From Perkinsela sp. pyNocScin1 (Eukaryota > Euglenozoa > Kinetoplastea > Prokinetoplastida > Perkinselidae), in contig CAXHTR010000005.1 in assembly GCA_964019655.1 (NCBI GenBank), forward strand, positions 1,364,001 through 1,428,000: a DNA stretch of 64,000 nucleotides. The letters are read 5' to 3'. Of the stretch, positions 39,276-50,117 are shown one piece after another. A program made the translations under genes and the position numbers. The notes beneath the pieces were generated by a model. It saw nothing but the letters and a program-made list of their open reading frames with translations. It had not been told where the DNA came from and ran no database searches. Position 1 is the first letter of the stretch. Every line of letters starts with the position of its first letter.

Positions 39276-40082
39276 TCACTCTTTACTTTTAAATTCCTTG
39301 TAGTACGCTGACTTGAGCAGCACATCCGTGAGATCCGCTCCAGAGTATGGGACCTTCACCCTTGGGTCACCCTTTCGCTTTCCTGTCGCATGCATTTTCA
39401 GATTTTTTCCGAGGAACATCGTGTCTACGAGAATGTGCTCCAGTCCCTCAGACATCTCGTCAAAATCTATAAAAATGTCCCGAAAGCGTTCCTTCAACAC
39501 AAGAATCCGAAGCGATCGCGGCAGCCCCTGTATGCAGACACCACCTGCGTAGCCGCTGTTTATGGCATACATCTCCTCAAGGTTTTGTGGGAGATTGCTG
39601 AGCATCGTTCTTGCCAGCATTTCCATCCCAGCGTTTGCTAAGGCCTTTTTGTCAACATCGACCAAAAGTGGAAGTGTATGACACCCACGCATATAGAGAT
39701 ACTTCAGACTTTTTGGTAAAGTCTCTGGCCGCCAGCCGTTGAGAATCGTCACGCCCGACAGGTGAACCTTCTCCGTGCTCGATGGCATCCAGTGTGCGTT
39801 GATGATATACGGCTGAAAGTCATCTCTGTGCCGAAGGTTCTTCGAGTTTGGACGTCCCAAGGAGATGCTTTTGACAGCTCGATCTTCGCAGGTGATGCCA
39901 GGGAGCGCGCACTCGTTAAAGGTTTTTTGATATTTGATAGGGAGGAGGCGGCGGAAGCGATGGGAGAAGACATCGTAGGTGGAAGGCTCATAGCAGCGTA
40001 GCATGGACGTGAACTGGAGAATTTTGAGATTTTCGGGTGAATCTGTGTCAGCGGTCAGGATAAAGAAGATGGAAGTGAGCAT
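39276..40082 (-). CDS. Secreted LRR-like protein, family B, divergent (268 aa)
   Basis: MLTSIFFILTA before DTDSPE is a clear signal with Ala-Asp junction. The cap is CALPGITC (C58/C65) with Leu in the Trp position. The WxPP site is AHWMPSSTEKVHL. LRR-like elements: LPKSLKYLYM, LPQNLEEMYA, LPRSLRILVL, with an inserted helix (DKKALANAGMEMLART) between them. The tail KRKGDPRVKVP keeps only the RV of the B motif and ends KEFKSKE. The most diverged intact B member. Confidence 0.82.
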   Translation of the reverse strand: MLTSIFFILTADTDSPENLKILQFTSMLRCYEPSTYDVFSHRFRRLLPIKYQKTFNECALPGITCEDRAVKSISLGRPNSKNLRHRDDFQPYIINAHWMPSSTEKVHLSGVTILNGWRPETLPKSLKYLYMRGCHTLPLLVDVDKKALANAGMEMLARTMLSNLPQNLEEMYAINSGYAGGVCIQGLPRSLRILVLKERFRDIFIDFDEMSEGLEHILVDTMFLGKNLKMHATGKRKGDPRVKVPYSGADLTDVLLKSAYYKEFKSKE

Positions 40083-40212
40083 TGAATAAATTGAATATGG
40101 AAATTTTTGGAAGTCACTTTCAAATGAGTTTTCTCCAGCTTACATTGACTTTACTCTCACTTCTATACGACTACTCTATTGTTGTGGCCCAATTTTTCAT
40201 TTTTACGCTAAA

Positions 40213-41355
40213 TCAAATCTGCCACGGCCCCTTCAAGTCCGAAAGCACCCGAAGGACATCGCCATCCTCGTCCAAAACTGCATCCATAGCATTCCCCTCC
40301 AACCACACATTCCGCTTGAACATACGCGCGACCACTGCCTCTGTAAATTGGTTGTTCTCCGCGTGAAAATAGGAGAAGACCTCTGGTGCATCGAGGAGCT
40401 CAAATTTGCCGCAGAAGTCGTTGGCACTGATGTTCACGTCGATGAGGGACTCTGGCAGGACGCTGAGGTTCAAACTCCCCGAAAAATGATTCTTCTCGAT
40501 AAAAATGCGCTCGAGCGAGTCAGGCAGTTTTGCAAAGTCCACAGTCCCCGTCAAATTGTTGTTGTTCAGGCGCAGGTCCTCGAGCTTGGCTGGGAGGCTG
40601 TCGAGCGATATATCGCCGCTGAGCTGATTTTTCTCGAGGTGGAGCGTAACGAGGTCAGCTGGAAGGCTACGCAAAGAAATACTCCCCGTAAAACGATTGT
40701 TGCTGAGTGACAGCACGTTGAGCATTCCGGGTAGCTTTTCGAGGTTGAGGCTGCCTGTAAAATCATTTCTATCTAATTTCAGCTCCTCGAGGAGCTGTGG
40801 GAGGCTTTCAAGGTTTATGTCCCCTGAAAAATTGTTTCGCGCCAGGTCAATTACTTCAATGCCAATGGGCAAATTTGTAAAGTCACAGCTGCCTGAGAGT
40901 CGGTTTTTAGAGAGCGTGAGCGTGATGAGCGACTTGGGTAGACATCGTAAGTCGATTTCCCCACTGAGATCGTTCTGATAGGCGACGAACACGCGCATAT
41001 TCTCCGGGAGCCCAGCGGTGTCTATAGTCCCTGTAAGATCCTGGTTCCAGTAGATACGCACGTCTGTGACGCGTCGGGGCAGATACGCAAAATTGATCTC
41101 TCCTTCACACCCACCTGGAAAGTCTATCTCGGTGACATTGCCGTCAGCGTCAAGCTTGAGACCATCGCGCCATAGGGAAAGGTCGAGAAGATCGCCGTTT
41201 CTGTCGCTGAACTGCGCCATGAAATCGTCGGATAGGCCTTCGAGCATGAGCTCCATCATAGACTGGTCAGGGAGGTCGCCGATGGAAAATCTGCCGAGGG
41301 CGGTGTCCATGGCTGTCAGATGGGTGAGTTGGAAGATGTGGATAGGGAAGTGCAT
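40213..41355 (-). CDS. Secreted LRR protein, family A, twelve repeats, no cap cysteines (380 aa)
   Basis: MHFPIHIFQLTHLTA then MDTALGRFSI; helix LPDQSMMELMLEGL. The cysteine pair is absent: DLSLWRDGLK places Ser60 and Lys67 where Cys is expected, while the Trp is kept. About twelve very regular LRRs follow, the second longest tract here (FSGDINLESLPQLLEELKL and so on), with one Cys repeat RLSGSCDFTNLPIG. Tail DAVLDEDGDVL with end LKGPWQI. The regularity suggests recent repeat expansion. Confidence 0.89.
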   Translation of the reverse strand: MHFPIHIFQLTHLTAMDTALGRFSIGDLPDQSMMELMLEGLSDDFMAQFSDRNGDLLDLSLWRDGLKLDADGNVTEIDFPGGCEGEINFAYLPRRVTDVRIYWNQDLTGTIDTAGLPENMRVFVAYQNDLSGEIDLRCLPKSLITLTLSKNRLSGSCDFTNLPIGIEVIDLARNNFSGDINLESLPQLLEELKLDRNDFTGSLNLEKLPGMLNVLSLSNNRFTGSISLRSLPADLVTLHLEKNQLSGDISLDSLPAKLEDLRLNNNNLTGTVDFAKLPDSLERIFIEKNHFSGSLNLSVLPESLIDVNISANDFCGKFELLDAPEVFSYFHAENNQFTEAVVARMFKRNVWLEGNAMDAVLDEDGDVLRVLSDLKGPWQI

Positions 41356-42071
41356 TGCGTTTTTACGAAAATGCTTGAAGAAGCTTGAGTGTAGGTGAAG
41401 CGATCGAAAATGGCAAAAGATTTTAAGAATAGACTTGCAGAGCGGATGGAGGATTTTTTTATGATGAATTCTGCGCTTGCACGCAATAAGAAACTCGTTT
41501 TTCTTCCTTTTGACATTCTGAAGCTAACAAGCACAATTGAACCGCATAGACTTCACAGACTTGTGTTTCTCAAGCAATTGAAGCTTCAAAATCACTGATT
41601 CTCACTGACTGTCTTGTGAAATTCAAAGTGGCCCAGCTGTAGCCTTTTCAAATCTCATCTGAGCCCGAAATACTAAAATTCACAGGTGATTCAGAAAAAT
41701 GTCTTCTATTCATCGAGATCTCTGGGGTCAGTGGCCTTCAGACTCACTGATGAAAGTTCCCATCAGAGCCCAAAGGAACCTTTTCTAGTGGTAGGGAAAT
41801 CTGTCAAAGGCCTCAGAAAATTTTGGTCGATAGATTGGTTATGAATCTCCCATAACCCGAGTTACGCTGAATTTCGAAGAAATTTTTGCTAGGTGAAATT
41901 GATCTTTCAAATTTCACACATAGTAATAAAAGAAAAGTCACTGTTTACAAAATATGACTCCCGAATTACATTTTTCTGTATTTTTTGCATAGTTTCACTC
42001 TCTATCTCTCAATCTCTAAGCCCATATCCTATATATATTCGATCTTTGCTCTTCATTGAGCGAATCACCCT
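41356..42071. other. Intergenic spacer, 716 bp
   Basis: No supported gene; the short + ORF at 41395-41598 has no recognisable motif. Confidence 0.45.
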
Positions 42072-42701
42072 CTATGAAAACCATTTTCTATCACCTGTGT
42101 CCGCACACTCGAAGTCCACAGAGCGCCCCAGCCGAAGGCGTATCTTTGTGAGTGACTCTGGGAGCTTTCCGATGTGTATTGGGCCATTATTTTGCACCCG
42201 CTCCTCAACGATTATCGTCTTGAGCGAAGGCGGCAGATTGCACACGTGCACAATGCCACTGATCGTATTGTCTGCAACAACAAAAATCTCCATGCCCCGA
42301 GGCAGGCTCCCAAGGTCGAGTGTTCCTGTGAAGAGGCACGCTTCGAGGGTCAAAAAGACCAAAGACTCTGGAAGATTACTTGTATCAATTTCACCGTTGA
42401 TGTCTTGCTCGATCAGCTTGAGAGACTGCATGTGTCGTGGCATCATTGAAAAGTTGATGGACCCAGAGACAGACACGTTGACGCTGTACCAGTTGACTCC
42501 AATGATATGGTGCGAAGCGTCGCAAGTGACGTTATACCAAGTGCACGCATCTTCGTCGATGCCGCCAATGGCCATGCGGGCGGCTCTTGGGATGGTTGGG
42601 GTGAAGAAAAGCTCCATCATCTGCTGGTCGGTGAATGCTGACGGGTCGACACGGCTGAGGCTGGGTATGTCTGCTGTGAGTACGAAGAGCGTGATAGGCA
42701 T
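42072..42701 (-). CDS. Short secreted LRR protein, family A (209 aa)
   Basis: MPITLFVLTA before DIPSLSRVDP is a clear signal. Helix FTDQQMMELFF, cap CTWYNVTC (C53/C60). Only about five LRRs (INGEIDTSNLPESLVFLTL, FTGTLDLGSLPRGMEIFVV). It ends shortly after the last repeat with DFECADTGDRKWFS; there is no VVDE block and the last turn contains Cys. Either a naturally short member or one that lost its 3' third; the frame itself is intact. Confidence 0.84.
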   Translation of the reverse strand: MPITLFVLTADIPSLSRVDPSAFTDQQMMELFFTPTIPRAARMAIGGIDEDACTWYNVTCDASHHIIGVNWYSVNVSVSGSINFSMMPRHMQSLKLIEQDINGEIDTSNLPESLVFLTLEACLFTGTLDLGSLPRGMEIFVVADNTISGIVHVCNLPPSLKTIIVEERVQNNGPIHIGKLPESLTKIRLRLGRSVDFECADTGDRKWFS

Positions 42702-43249
42702 CGTATGAGTATATGTAGCAATAGAATATGAGCATCACACGAAAGTACTGTGAAATTCACCTTGAGAGATACTATCAGTAGTTTCAATTTTTATTCCCGC
42801 CCAAATCGATCTCGATATGCGATGCTGGTAATCGATCGGTGCTAATTTTACAGTCTAGTCGATATGCTTACCAACGATGAGCTTTGCATGGTCAATGCGT
42901 CAAATGTGTACATGAATTTTCATCGACCTTCGTTTTGACGCGTACTTTCATCATGCCATTCGTATTAGCTGCCATTTTTGTCAACAAAATGTCAAGGATT
43001 TGTGCGCCATTCTAAAGTGCATTCGGCTATTTTCTCTCACAAGCACATCTCTCCCTTTAAACAAGTTTATCAGTATAAATCTTTGTAAAGTTCTTCAGAA
43101 TTCGCAGAGGCTGGCGATTTTCACAGGCTTCAGAATTCTTAAAAGAGTTATAGATCCTAAGAGAATATTATGCATGTTTTTTCTATTCATAGAGTGTCGA
43201 ATTTTTGTATCTATACAGAAATTATATCTTTAACTCTTTAATTGTACCC
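42702..43249. other. Intergenic spacer, 548 bp
   Basis: No supported gene; AT-rich. Confidence 0.45.
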
Positions 43250-44101
43250 TCAGTATCTCCTTTGTATCCACATTATTTCGCCGTTCCATTTGTGCTTCTC
43301 ACCATTTTCGTCGACGACCAATTTGATACAATCATGTTTCAGTTCAAATTGCATCTTGCCAGCTTTTCTTTCGAAAATCGCTTTTCCACTCAGTGGGTTC
43401 CCTCGAATGTCAACACTTATATATTTTGGAATCGATTGCATCGTGAAATCCCCAGAAAAGGCGTTGTAACTCAATTTAAGACTTTGCAGAGACTTGGGAA
43501 GGTTTGTAATGTATATTGATCCGGAGAGCTGATTCCCATTAAGATCAAGGTCAAATAAACTGGGTGGAAGGTTGTTCAGAATAATTTCTCCGCAAAAACA
43601 GTTGCTACTGGCAAAAAATCCCTGCATTTTGGCCGGAAAGTCGGAAAGTTCTAAACTGCCAGTAAATCTGTTCCGAGAAATATTAATTGAGCTCATTTTG
43701 CTGGGGAGTGTCTTTATTTTGAAAGAGCCATGCAGCGCATTGTCTGATACGCCAATAAGCGTAAGAGCAGTGGGTATCACGGATGTATCCAATGTACCGT
43801 GGAGATTCATCGAATCCGCGCTGAAAAACCAGGTTCTTGATGGGATAAAATCGAAGTGAAATTGTTTTTCATTGAATTTGCCACGCTTAAATTCGATTTT
43901 TCTCACGCGTTTCTTTTTATTGCACGTAACCTCTGACCACTCACATACATCAAGAAAGTTGCCGTTACTATCGAGAAATTCTTTTTTATCTTCCTCTTGC
44001 ATGCCATCGATGAGCATCTCCATGAGTGCTTGGTCAGAGAGTAAGTTGCAGTCGAGACGGCCGAGGGCTGGGTCAACAGATGGAAAGATTGTGCAGATCA
44101 T
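43250..44101 (-). CDS. Secreted LRR protein, family A (283 aa)
   Basis: I start at ATG 44101 (MICTIFPSVDPALGRLDCN); the upstream 50 codons in frame are not signal-like. Helix LSDQALMEMLIDGM, cap CEWSEVTC (C53/C60) followed by a basic NKKKRVRKIEFKRGK strand instead of the usual neutral one. About eight LRRs. Tail KLVVDENGEKHKWNGEI. Closest in layout to 9892, 44640 and 46355. Confidence 0.88.
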   Translation of the reverse strand: MICTIFPSVDPALGRLDCNLLSDQALMEMLIDGMQEEDKKEFLDSNGNFLDVCEWSEVTCNKKKRVRKIEFKRGKFNEKQFHFDFIPSRTWFFSADSMNLHGTLDTSVIPTALTLIGVSDNALHGSFKIKTLPSKMSSINISRNRFTGSLELSDFPAKMQGFFASSNCFCGEIILNNLPPSLFDLDLNGNQLSGSIYITNLPKSLQSLKLSYNAFSGDFTMQSIPKYISVDIRGNPLSGKAIFERKAGKMQFELKHDCIKLVVDENGEKHKWNGEIMWIQRRY

Positions 44102-44639
44102 TGTAGCTTTTAGAATACTAAGGTTTGTTTTATATTTCACAGATGGTTTCACGAAAAATGGAAAATCCCCATGCTGGATGCTTATTTTCGCAGCTTCGGA
44201 GGCACCGTTGTCGAACGCTTTATCTATACATATGCCGATGGTTATATGCACATAAAATTTAAGCCGAATTTCAGAGCATCATCATTTTCATTTACCCCAA
44301 CATAGCTAAACTACTGTCTGCGAGAGATCCACATGCGAATCTGAATGATTCAGCTTCGACATGTACTATTAATTCAAAAAGTACCGAGGCTCTCTTGAAG
44401 ATGTCAGGTTAGAGATAATAAATCCATACTGCACACTTTTTCAGCATGCATTATCGATACTTCAAAACACAACAACCAAATAGAGTTTTCAGTAAGTTCG
44501 CAGCATTTGAATTTTAGGAGCCATTGTCAAGGGAACAACCTGCATCAAGAGCCTTGATCAAGAGGCATATCCGATGCAAATATTCAAGATTACTTTCAAT
44601 ACATCCATTTTGAACACATTTTTTATCCTTTTTGCTCAT
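44102..44639. other. Intergenic spacer, 538 bp
   Basis: No supported gene. Confidence 0.45.
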
Positions 44640-45488
44640 TTAGATCAACTGTGTGTGAGCAATGGTATCATACCAGTCGTGAGTATCACCATTTTCATCG
44701 ACAACTGCCGATAAATTTCCAATTGAGAGACTGAAGTGCATGGGGCCAGCTGCTTTTGAAAGCACAACTTTTCTAGTCAGTGAATTGCACGATACATCAA
44801 TAAGTCTGAGACTTTCTGGGAACGATAGCATGCAAAAATCGCCCGAAAACGCATTATCACTCAGATCGATATTCATCATCGACTCCGGCAGGCACGAAAT
44901 CATGATAGATCCTGTGAGCTCGTTGTCATCAAGATATAACTCCGTCATTTTCGGTGGTACGCTGTCGAATGCTATTTCTCCACTGAAACCGTTCCTTGAC
45001 GCACAAAAGACAGTGAGTCCCTCTGGGAGATCTTCGAGAACACAACTTCCGATAAAGCAATTCTCGAAAATATATATTTCTTTGAGCGATCGCGGGAATG
45101 CTTTGAAGCTGAGTGTGCCTCCAAGTATGTTCTCAGGGACGTCAAATATCTCGAGCTGCAGGGGCAGCAGGGACGTATCGAGTGTTCCACACATATGAAT
45201 GCGCTGTGCTCTGAAGCGCACCACAAGTGGCGGAACGAACTCAAAGCGAAACTGCACTTCAGGGTTATGGCCATTGCTCAAATCAACGTCTGTGACCCGC
45301 GAATCGGAGCACTTCACGCCAACCCACTCGCACACGTCTTTAAAGTTGCCGTTGTCGTCCTGGTACGTTTCTATTTCTATAGAGTCCATGTCGCTGACGA
45401 GCATTTCCATCAGTGCTTGGTCAGAAAGCGAGTCGTAGTCGAGGCGGCCGAGGGCTGGATCGATGGAAAGGACTGCAAAGCGTATCAT
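44640..45488 (-). CDS. Secreted LRR protein, family A (282 aa)
   Basis: ATG 45488 has the TTCAAATG context, and a TTTTTCAG acceptor lies 16 bases upstream of it. MIRFAVLSIDPALGRLDYD; helix LSDQALMEMLVSDM; cap CEWVGVKC (C53/C60). About eight LRRs, Cys repeat FIGSCVLEDLPEG. Tail SAVVDENGDTHDWYDTI. The DNA of the 3' half aligns well with the 46355 gene, from which it is separated by a decayed B copy. Confidence 0.89.
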   Translation of the reverse strand: MIRFAVLSIDPALGRLDYDSLSDQALMEMLVSDMDSIEIETYQDDNGNFKDVCEWVGVKCSDSRVTDVDLSNGHNPEVQFRFEFVPPLVVRFRAQRIHMCGTLDTSLLPLQLEIFDVPENILGGTLSFKAFPRSLKEIYIFENCFIGSCVLEDLPEGLTVFCASRNGFSGEIAFDSVPPKMTELYLDDNELTGSIMISCLPESMMNIDLSDNAFSGDFCMLSFPESLRLIDVSCNSLTRKVVLSKAAGPMHFSLSIGNLSAVVDENGDTHDWYDTIAHTQLI

Positions 45489-45734
45489 TTGAAATATTTC
45501 TACCTGAAAAAGAGAAACTCATGCATGAACCGCTAGTCATAGATACTATCTCGCTTATATTTTTCACGGGATCTTCTAAGCAATTAAGTGCCCCTCGCTT
45601 GCTGTATTTCGTACATAGAAAACCATCGAATTATTATCATTTTTACTTTCAGACCGCCAAATACTTATCACTGAGCTCATATCCCATTTCTACTGGCGCG
45701 CCTCATCCGGAACATCACTTTTTCTGTTCTCCTC

Positions 45735-46227
45735 TTACATGCGCTTCGCCTTCGCTTCGAGCGCTGTACAGGACGTGGATATCCCCTTGATTCTTGTCCA
45801 GGGGGCCATTCCCTGGTTAGAGCAGTTCGTCTCAACGCGGGTGTCTGCGGGCAGCCGGCCGACCTCCGTTACTTTTACCTTTTTCCTGGATAAGAAAAGA
45901 AATACCTGGATAGAATCTGGCAGCTGTGCATAGTCGACGACTGCGCTGTTTATGTTCCTGTTCAGTATGGCGAAGAGCCGCATAGCTGTCGGGAGCTCGG
46001 AAATGACCACTGGCTCATCTGATAGAATATAAGCGTGTGCACCACCCCTTCGGTGCACGGGCTATCGTTCTTTTCCGGATACTGTCGAAAATAGTGCTAC
46101 AGGCGGTCGCTGTCACCTGTTGCGCTTTGGTGTTGGCTGCGTGGCAAGGCGCATCAGCTGTGCTTGGAGGACATAAATTTCACTTTTCAGCGTGTATGAG
46201 CGCACAAAAGGCAGAGGAATGTATGCA
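45735..46227 (-). pseudogene. Family B gene, heavily decayed, with internal deletion
   Basis: ATG 46227 starts MHTFLCLLCAHT, then TGA, and further stops occur before HYFRQYPEKNDSPCTEGVVH, a cap remnant without its Trp. After a frame change the frame goes on as VVISELPTAMRLFAI, LPDSIQVFLF, VKVTEVGRLPADTRV, the B tail. The segment between cap and last repeats is missing (about 200 bp). A short inverted repeat GTGCACC/GGTGCAC at 46035-46056 lies at the shift. Non-functional. Confidence 0.6.
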
Positions 46228-46354
46228 TGGTATAAAAGACAGAAAATCTTAGATTCTTATATCTATCATGCGTACCTCTTTTACCAATTCCTTACTTTAA
46301 CTCTTCTATCATCTTATTTCTATTACTATTCTAAAAACTCTTTTGATTTTACAT

Positions 46355-47194
46355 CTAATTCAGCATAGCATTTACAATGCTATCATACCATTCGTGCCTC
46401 TCGCCATTCGCATCGACAACTGCCGAAACATTGTCAATATACAGACCGAAGTGCATGGGGCGATCCGCTTTCGAGAGCACAACTCTTCCACTGAGTGAAT
46501 TATTTGATGCCTCGATTTCACTGAGGCTTTCTGGGAACACGAGCATACGAAAGTCGCCTGTGAACGAGTTCCCACTCAAGTCGATTTCCTGGATAGACTC
46601 TGGAAGTCTTTCTATGTTGATAGACCCTGTCAGCGCATTCTCCCAAAGATAGAGCAGTTTCAGTGCTGGCGGCAGGTCATTCAACGAGATCTCTCCGCTA
46701 AATTTATTGTTGTATGCAAAGAACACTCGCAGCGCCCTTGGAAGATCAGCAAAAACTAGACTACCGTGAAAAGCATTAAACTTGATTTTCAATCTCTCCA
46801 AATCCTCAGGGAACGCTTTGAAGTTGATCGCTCCGTGCAGTTTGTTATGGGAAACAGCAAAATGAAGTAAATCCCGTGGCAAATCACTCGAACTAAGCGT
46901 ACCATGGAGACTGCAACTCACTGCTTTGAAATTCTTGACGTGTGGGGGAATGAGCCAAAAGGGAAATTGCTCATCATTGAATCCCGCCGATGCGAGATTG
47001 ATATATGTCACACGATCGTCTGTGCATCTGATGTTTTCCCATTCGCAGACATCGAGGTTCTGGTCTTGATACTTTTCCTTATCCCTTGTGTCCATTCCCT
47101 CGATGAGCATCTCCATGCGTGCTTGGTCGGAGAGTGAAGTGTAGTCGAAACGGCCGATGGATGGGTCGATAGAGAGGACTGCAAAGCGTAGCAT
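46355..47194 (-). CDS. Secreted LRR protein, family A (279 aa)
   Basis: MLRFAVLSIDPSIGRFDYT; helix LSDQARMEMLIEGM. The loop before the cap is shortened (KYQDQNLDVCEW, lacking the usual NGNF), so the pair is C50/C57 (CEWENIRC). About eight LRRs: FSGEISLNDLPPALKLLYL is identical in its first part to repeats in 9892, 30446 and 59938. Tail SAVVDANGERHEWYDSIV. Tandem relative of 44640. Confidence 0.89.
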   Translation of the reverse strand: MLRFAVLSIDPSIGRFDYTSLSDQARMEMLIEGMDTRDKEKYQDQNLDVCEWENIRCTDDRVTYINLASAGFNDEQFPFWLIPPHVKNFKAVSCSLHGTLSSSDLPRDLLHFAVSHNKLHGAINFKAFPEDLERLKIKFNAFHGSLVFADLPRALRVFFAYNNKFSGEISLNDLPPALKLLYLWENALTGSINIERLPESIQEIDLSGNSFTGDFRMLVFPESLSEIEASNNSLSGRVVLSKADRPMHFGLYIDNVSAVVDANGERHEWYDSIVNAMLN

Positions 47195-47607
47195 TCAAAT
47201 ACTTTTTTGAAATGAGAGGAAATCTAAAATTTGTCAGCACCTACAGACCTTGTGGCAGATTCATTCAAATGCTTTCATTTCATTCAATATTTGGTTTCAG
47301 GTGCATCTGCCAAAGTCACCGCACATGCTCAGAAAGATTCTTCACGTACGAATCCGTGCAATTCAAAATTTCTCTTAGGCTATTTCAAAGAAGGCGCTTT
47401 CTGTGTAATCGCTTCTACAAAGAAAAGGTCAATCCCCGTGGGACCTCAAGCGCATCAACATTTTGTATTTTTACTATAAGGAAAGGCTATAGAATTGAAC
47501 ACAGTGCCAGCCCTCTTCTTTGAACAGTTCATAAAAACGCTGTAAAATTTATGTCCAGAGACCGTGTGTCCCTTTATTTCCTGTTCTTCTATCGTTTCCA
47601 TGTGTCT

Positions 47608-48429
47608 CTAAAATATGACTCTATTTGTCAGCTTTATATGCGAGCTTTGCGGGCGAATTCCCCTGCACATGTTCTCGTAGTTTGCGTAGCACCGGAAATC
47701 AGTCTGGTGCAGAACGCCGGCTATCGAGCTCTGGTTGATGGCCCATATCCGGTCATCGACTTCCTTGCCATCGATGGCGACGACCGAAGTCTTTCGGGCT
47801 GCGCCAGTTGAGAGCAGATTGGCCCGTTTGAGGGTTGCTGGCAGGACACCATTTTCGACGATGACGCTCCGAATGAACTTGGTGCCGAGAAGCAAAACTC
47901 TGAGATCATCTGGAACACTGTCAAAGATGACTGTGCCGAACGTCGGCTGTGAAAAGCGAAGGAAGACCTCCTCGAGGTTTCGCGGAAACGCAGAGAGGCG
48001 AAGCACTTCTGTGTAGACGTTGTCACAGTCAGGCGTAGCGTCTATCATTCCGATGAAAATGTAGCGCAAATCTCGCGGGAGCGTTGCTATTGAAAACGAA
48101 AGCGAAGAGATGTGCTTGAAGTGCACAAAGCGTAGCGTTTGTGGCAATAGGCCGACCTCTGCACGGAAGCTGAAGTCATAGTGCTTACCGCCACTGTCAA
48201 TGACAACTGTCGTGACAAAGTCATCTGTGCACAGGACATTCGCCCTCGAGCAGCAGTCTTGTCTATCTACGCCTGGTATGATTGCGAAGTCTCAGAATCT
48301 TGCGCTTGCCAGGGCTCGCTCCATGTAGATGTGCTGCATGACCAGCGGTGGAAGCGCTACAGGGGTGGCGTTCGCTGGGATAGCATCGATCCCTGCTACT
48401 TGATGAATACATGCGAAGAAGGCGATCAT
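47608..48429 (-). pseudogene. Family B gene with one in-frame TGA
   Basis: From ATG 48429 (MIAFFACIHQVAGIDA) the frame passes MQHIYMERALASARF, then TGA at 48292-48294, then DRQDCCSRANVLC, the cap with CC as in 19587 but no Trp. It goes on unshifted through LPQTLRFVHF, FPRNLEEVFL, LPATLKRANL and the tail VVAIDGKEVDDRIW...YENMCRG. One point mutation separates it from an intact 273-residue gene. It could be recently lost, or the stop could be a sequencing error. Confidence 0.72.
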
Positions 48430-49018
48430 GTATCAAGTTTTGTTGAACAGGACTTTTTTCAGAAGATTCAATCGCACGACAAGCGAAAACAAAAAATCTT
48501 TAAAGAAGAGTGATTACAGCGATTACGAAGCATTTGCGCATTTTGGGCGTTCTGGCGCTTCTTTATTTGTATCAGACACTTCGTATAATCAATATGCAGT
48601 GTGTAACGTGATAGAGATATCAGTATAGACGAGCACTGCTCACAAGAGAATATCAACAGCAAAGTGCCGCAGATACAATATGAGCTGATGGCACTTTGGG
48701 TGATGGCCGATCCAATGCGAAGGATGACGGGTGTTCACCATCCCGAAAAGGCATGCGCGATTTCATTCATGCGCCAATAAACGCATTGATTCCTTTTGAG
48801 ATGCCATCGGCTCAATCTATTCACGCTTTTATAGTGAGTATATAGTATATTATCTTCGCATGATGACGTCTCCGACGGTTGAACTGTTCTGATGGATACA
48901 AAATGGAATTTCATACTGTGAAGCTGATGAAAAGAAAAAAGTCTTCACACACGATTTACGTTTCGTTTTATCACCATTAACGCATCTTGACGATATATTC
49001 TTCCATCACATTCCCTGT
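48430..49018. other. Intergenic spacer, 589 bp
   Basis: No supported gene or RNA. Confidence 0.45.
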
Positions 49019-49990
49019 CTACGAACGCACGCGCAAATGCGGTGGAATAGCGACCTGCCCATGAAGAATACTCTTCGTTACTCTGTGTTCCTCTCCATTC
49101 TCGTCAACAACTACGCTGATCGAATTTCCCGTGAGCCGTACGATGCCCCGTACGATGCTATCCATTCGCGACGGAACGACAGCTGTCCCTGAAAAATTGT
49201 TGTGCGTGGCGATGACTATTCTGAGGGGCATAGGCGCGCCCCGCAGCACGAAGGACCCGCAGAGGGCATTGTGACTGCAGCAGAGCTCTTTGAGATTTTG
49301 CGGAATATTCGTCAGCTCGAGCTCCCCTGAAAACGAATTCCGACTGATGTCAATTCTGAGGAGCGTCGGGGGCAAATTTTCAAATTTTGCGCTTCCTGAA
49401 AATGAATTGCGTTCAATATCGAAAATGCGGAGTTTTCTTGGAAGCTTTGAAAATAGCACCTCCCCTGTAAATTTGTTCTTTCGCACAATAAACTCTGTCA
49501 GCCCTTGTGGCGAATTGGATACATCACAAGTGCCCTGAAACAAATTATCACCCAAGTCGAAGCTGACAAGCTCCGGTGGGAGTCTTTCCATGGCGACACT
49601 CCCATACAGCTTGTTGGAGTTCAGCTTGAGCACCTCTAGCCCATCTGGAAGTTTGTCTGTTTGCAGCGTGCCCGCCGTCTCGCCGCCTCGCAGTGTGAAT
49701 TTTCGCACATGGCGGGGCAGGAAATCAATGTTGATTTCGCCGTAGTGCGTGTTGAAGATGTTCACATCTGTAACTCTTTCCGCCTCGTCACACGTGACAA
49801 AGTGCCACGAGCAGACGTCCTTGTACTGCCTTTGGAGCGGGGAGCGGACAAATTTTTGAAACGTCGGGGTCAGGCCTTCGATGAGGAGCTCCATGGCGGC
49901 CTGGTCGGGGAGCATGTCGATATTGACGCGGCCGACAGCAGTGTCTGCAGTGTTGAGTGCGTGTGTGATACTGAGAAAGTGGGAGACCAT
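49019..49990 (-). CDS. Secreted LRR protein, family A (323 aa)
   Basis: I take ATG 49990 (MVSHFLSITHALNTA before DTAVGRVNID), a clear signal with Ala-Asp cleavage, over an upstream in-frame codon at 50071. Helix LPDQAAMELLIEGL; cap CSWHFVTC (C60/C67). About nine LRRs, with the segment FQGTCDVSNSPQG lacking the usual LP. Tail SVVVDENGEEHRVTKSILHGQ. The encoded protein has many Arg/Lys in the repeats' convex positions. Likely secreted. Confidence 0.88.
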   Translation of the reverse strand: MVSHFLSITHALNTADTAVGRVNIDMLPDQAAMELLIEGLTPTFQKFVRSPLQRQYKDVCSWHFVTCDEAERVTDVNIFNTHYGEINIDFLPRHVRKFTLRGGETAGTLQTDKLPDGLEVLKLNSNKLYGSVAMERLPPELVSFDLGDNLFQGTCDVSNSPQGLTEFIVRKNKFTGEVLFSKLPRKLRIFDIERNSFSGSAKFENLPPTLLRIDISRNSFSGELELTNIPQNLKELCCSHNALCGSFVLRGAPMPLRIVIATHNNFSGTAVVPSRMDSIVRGIVRLTGNSISVVVDENGEEHRVTKSILHGQVAIPPHLRVRS

Positions 49991-50117
49991 TTTTGAATTG
50001 AAGAAAGTGAGAATTTGAAACCATGAAAGGAGCTGACAGTCGGCTTTGCACTCTCCAGTATCCAATTTCATATCAATTTCATGAATATACTATTTTTTAT
50101 CATTTGATCACCCCAGA

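Noticed and set aside
38071-48429. Stop codon reassignment to explain in-frame TAG and TGA
   Set aside because: TAA, TAG and TGA all serve as normal ends of intact genes in the window, and the internal stops are confined to copies with other signs of decay or near-identical neighbours.
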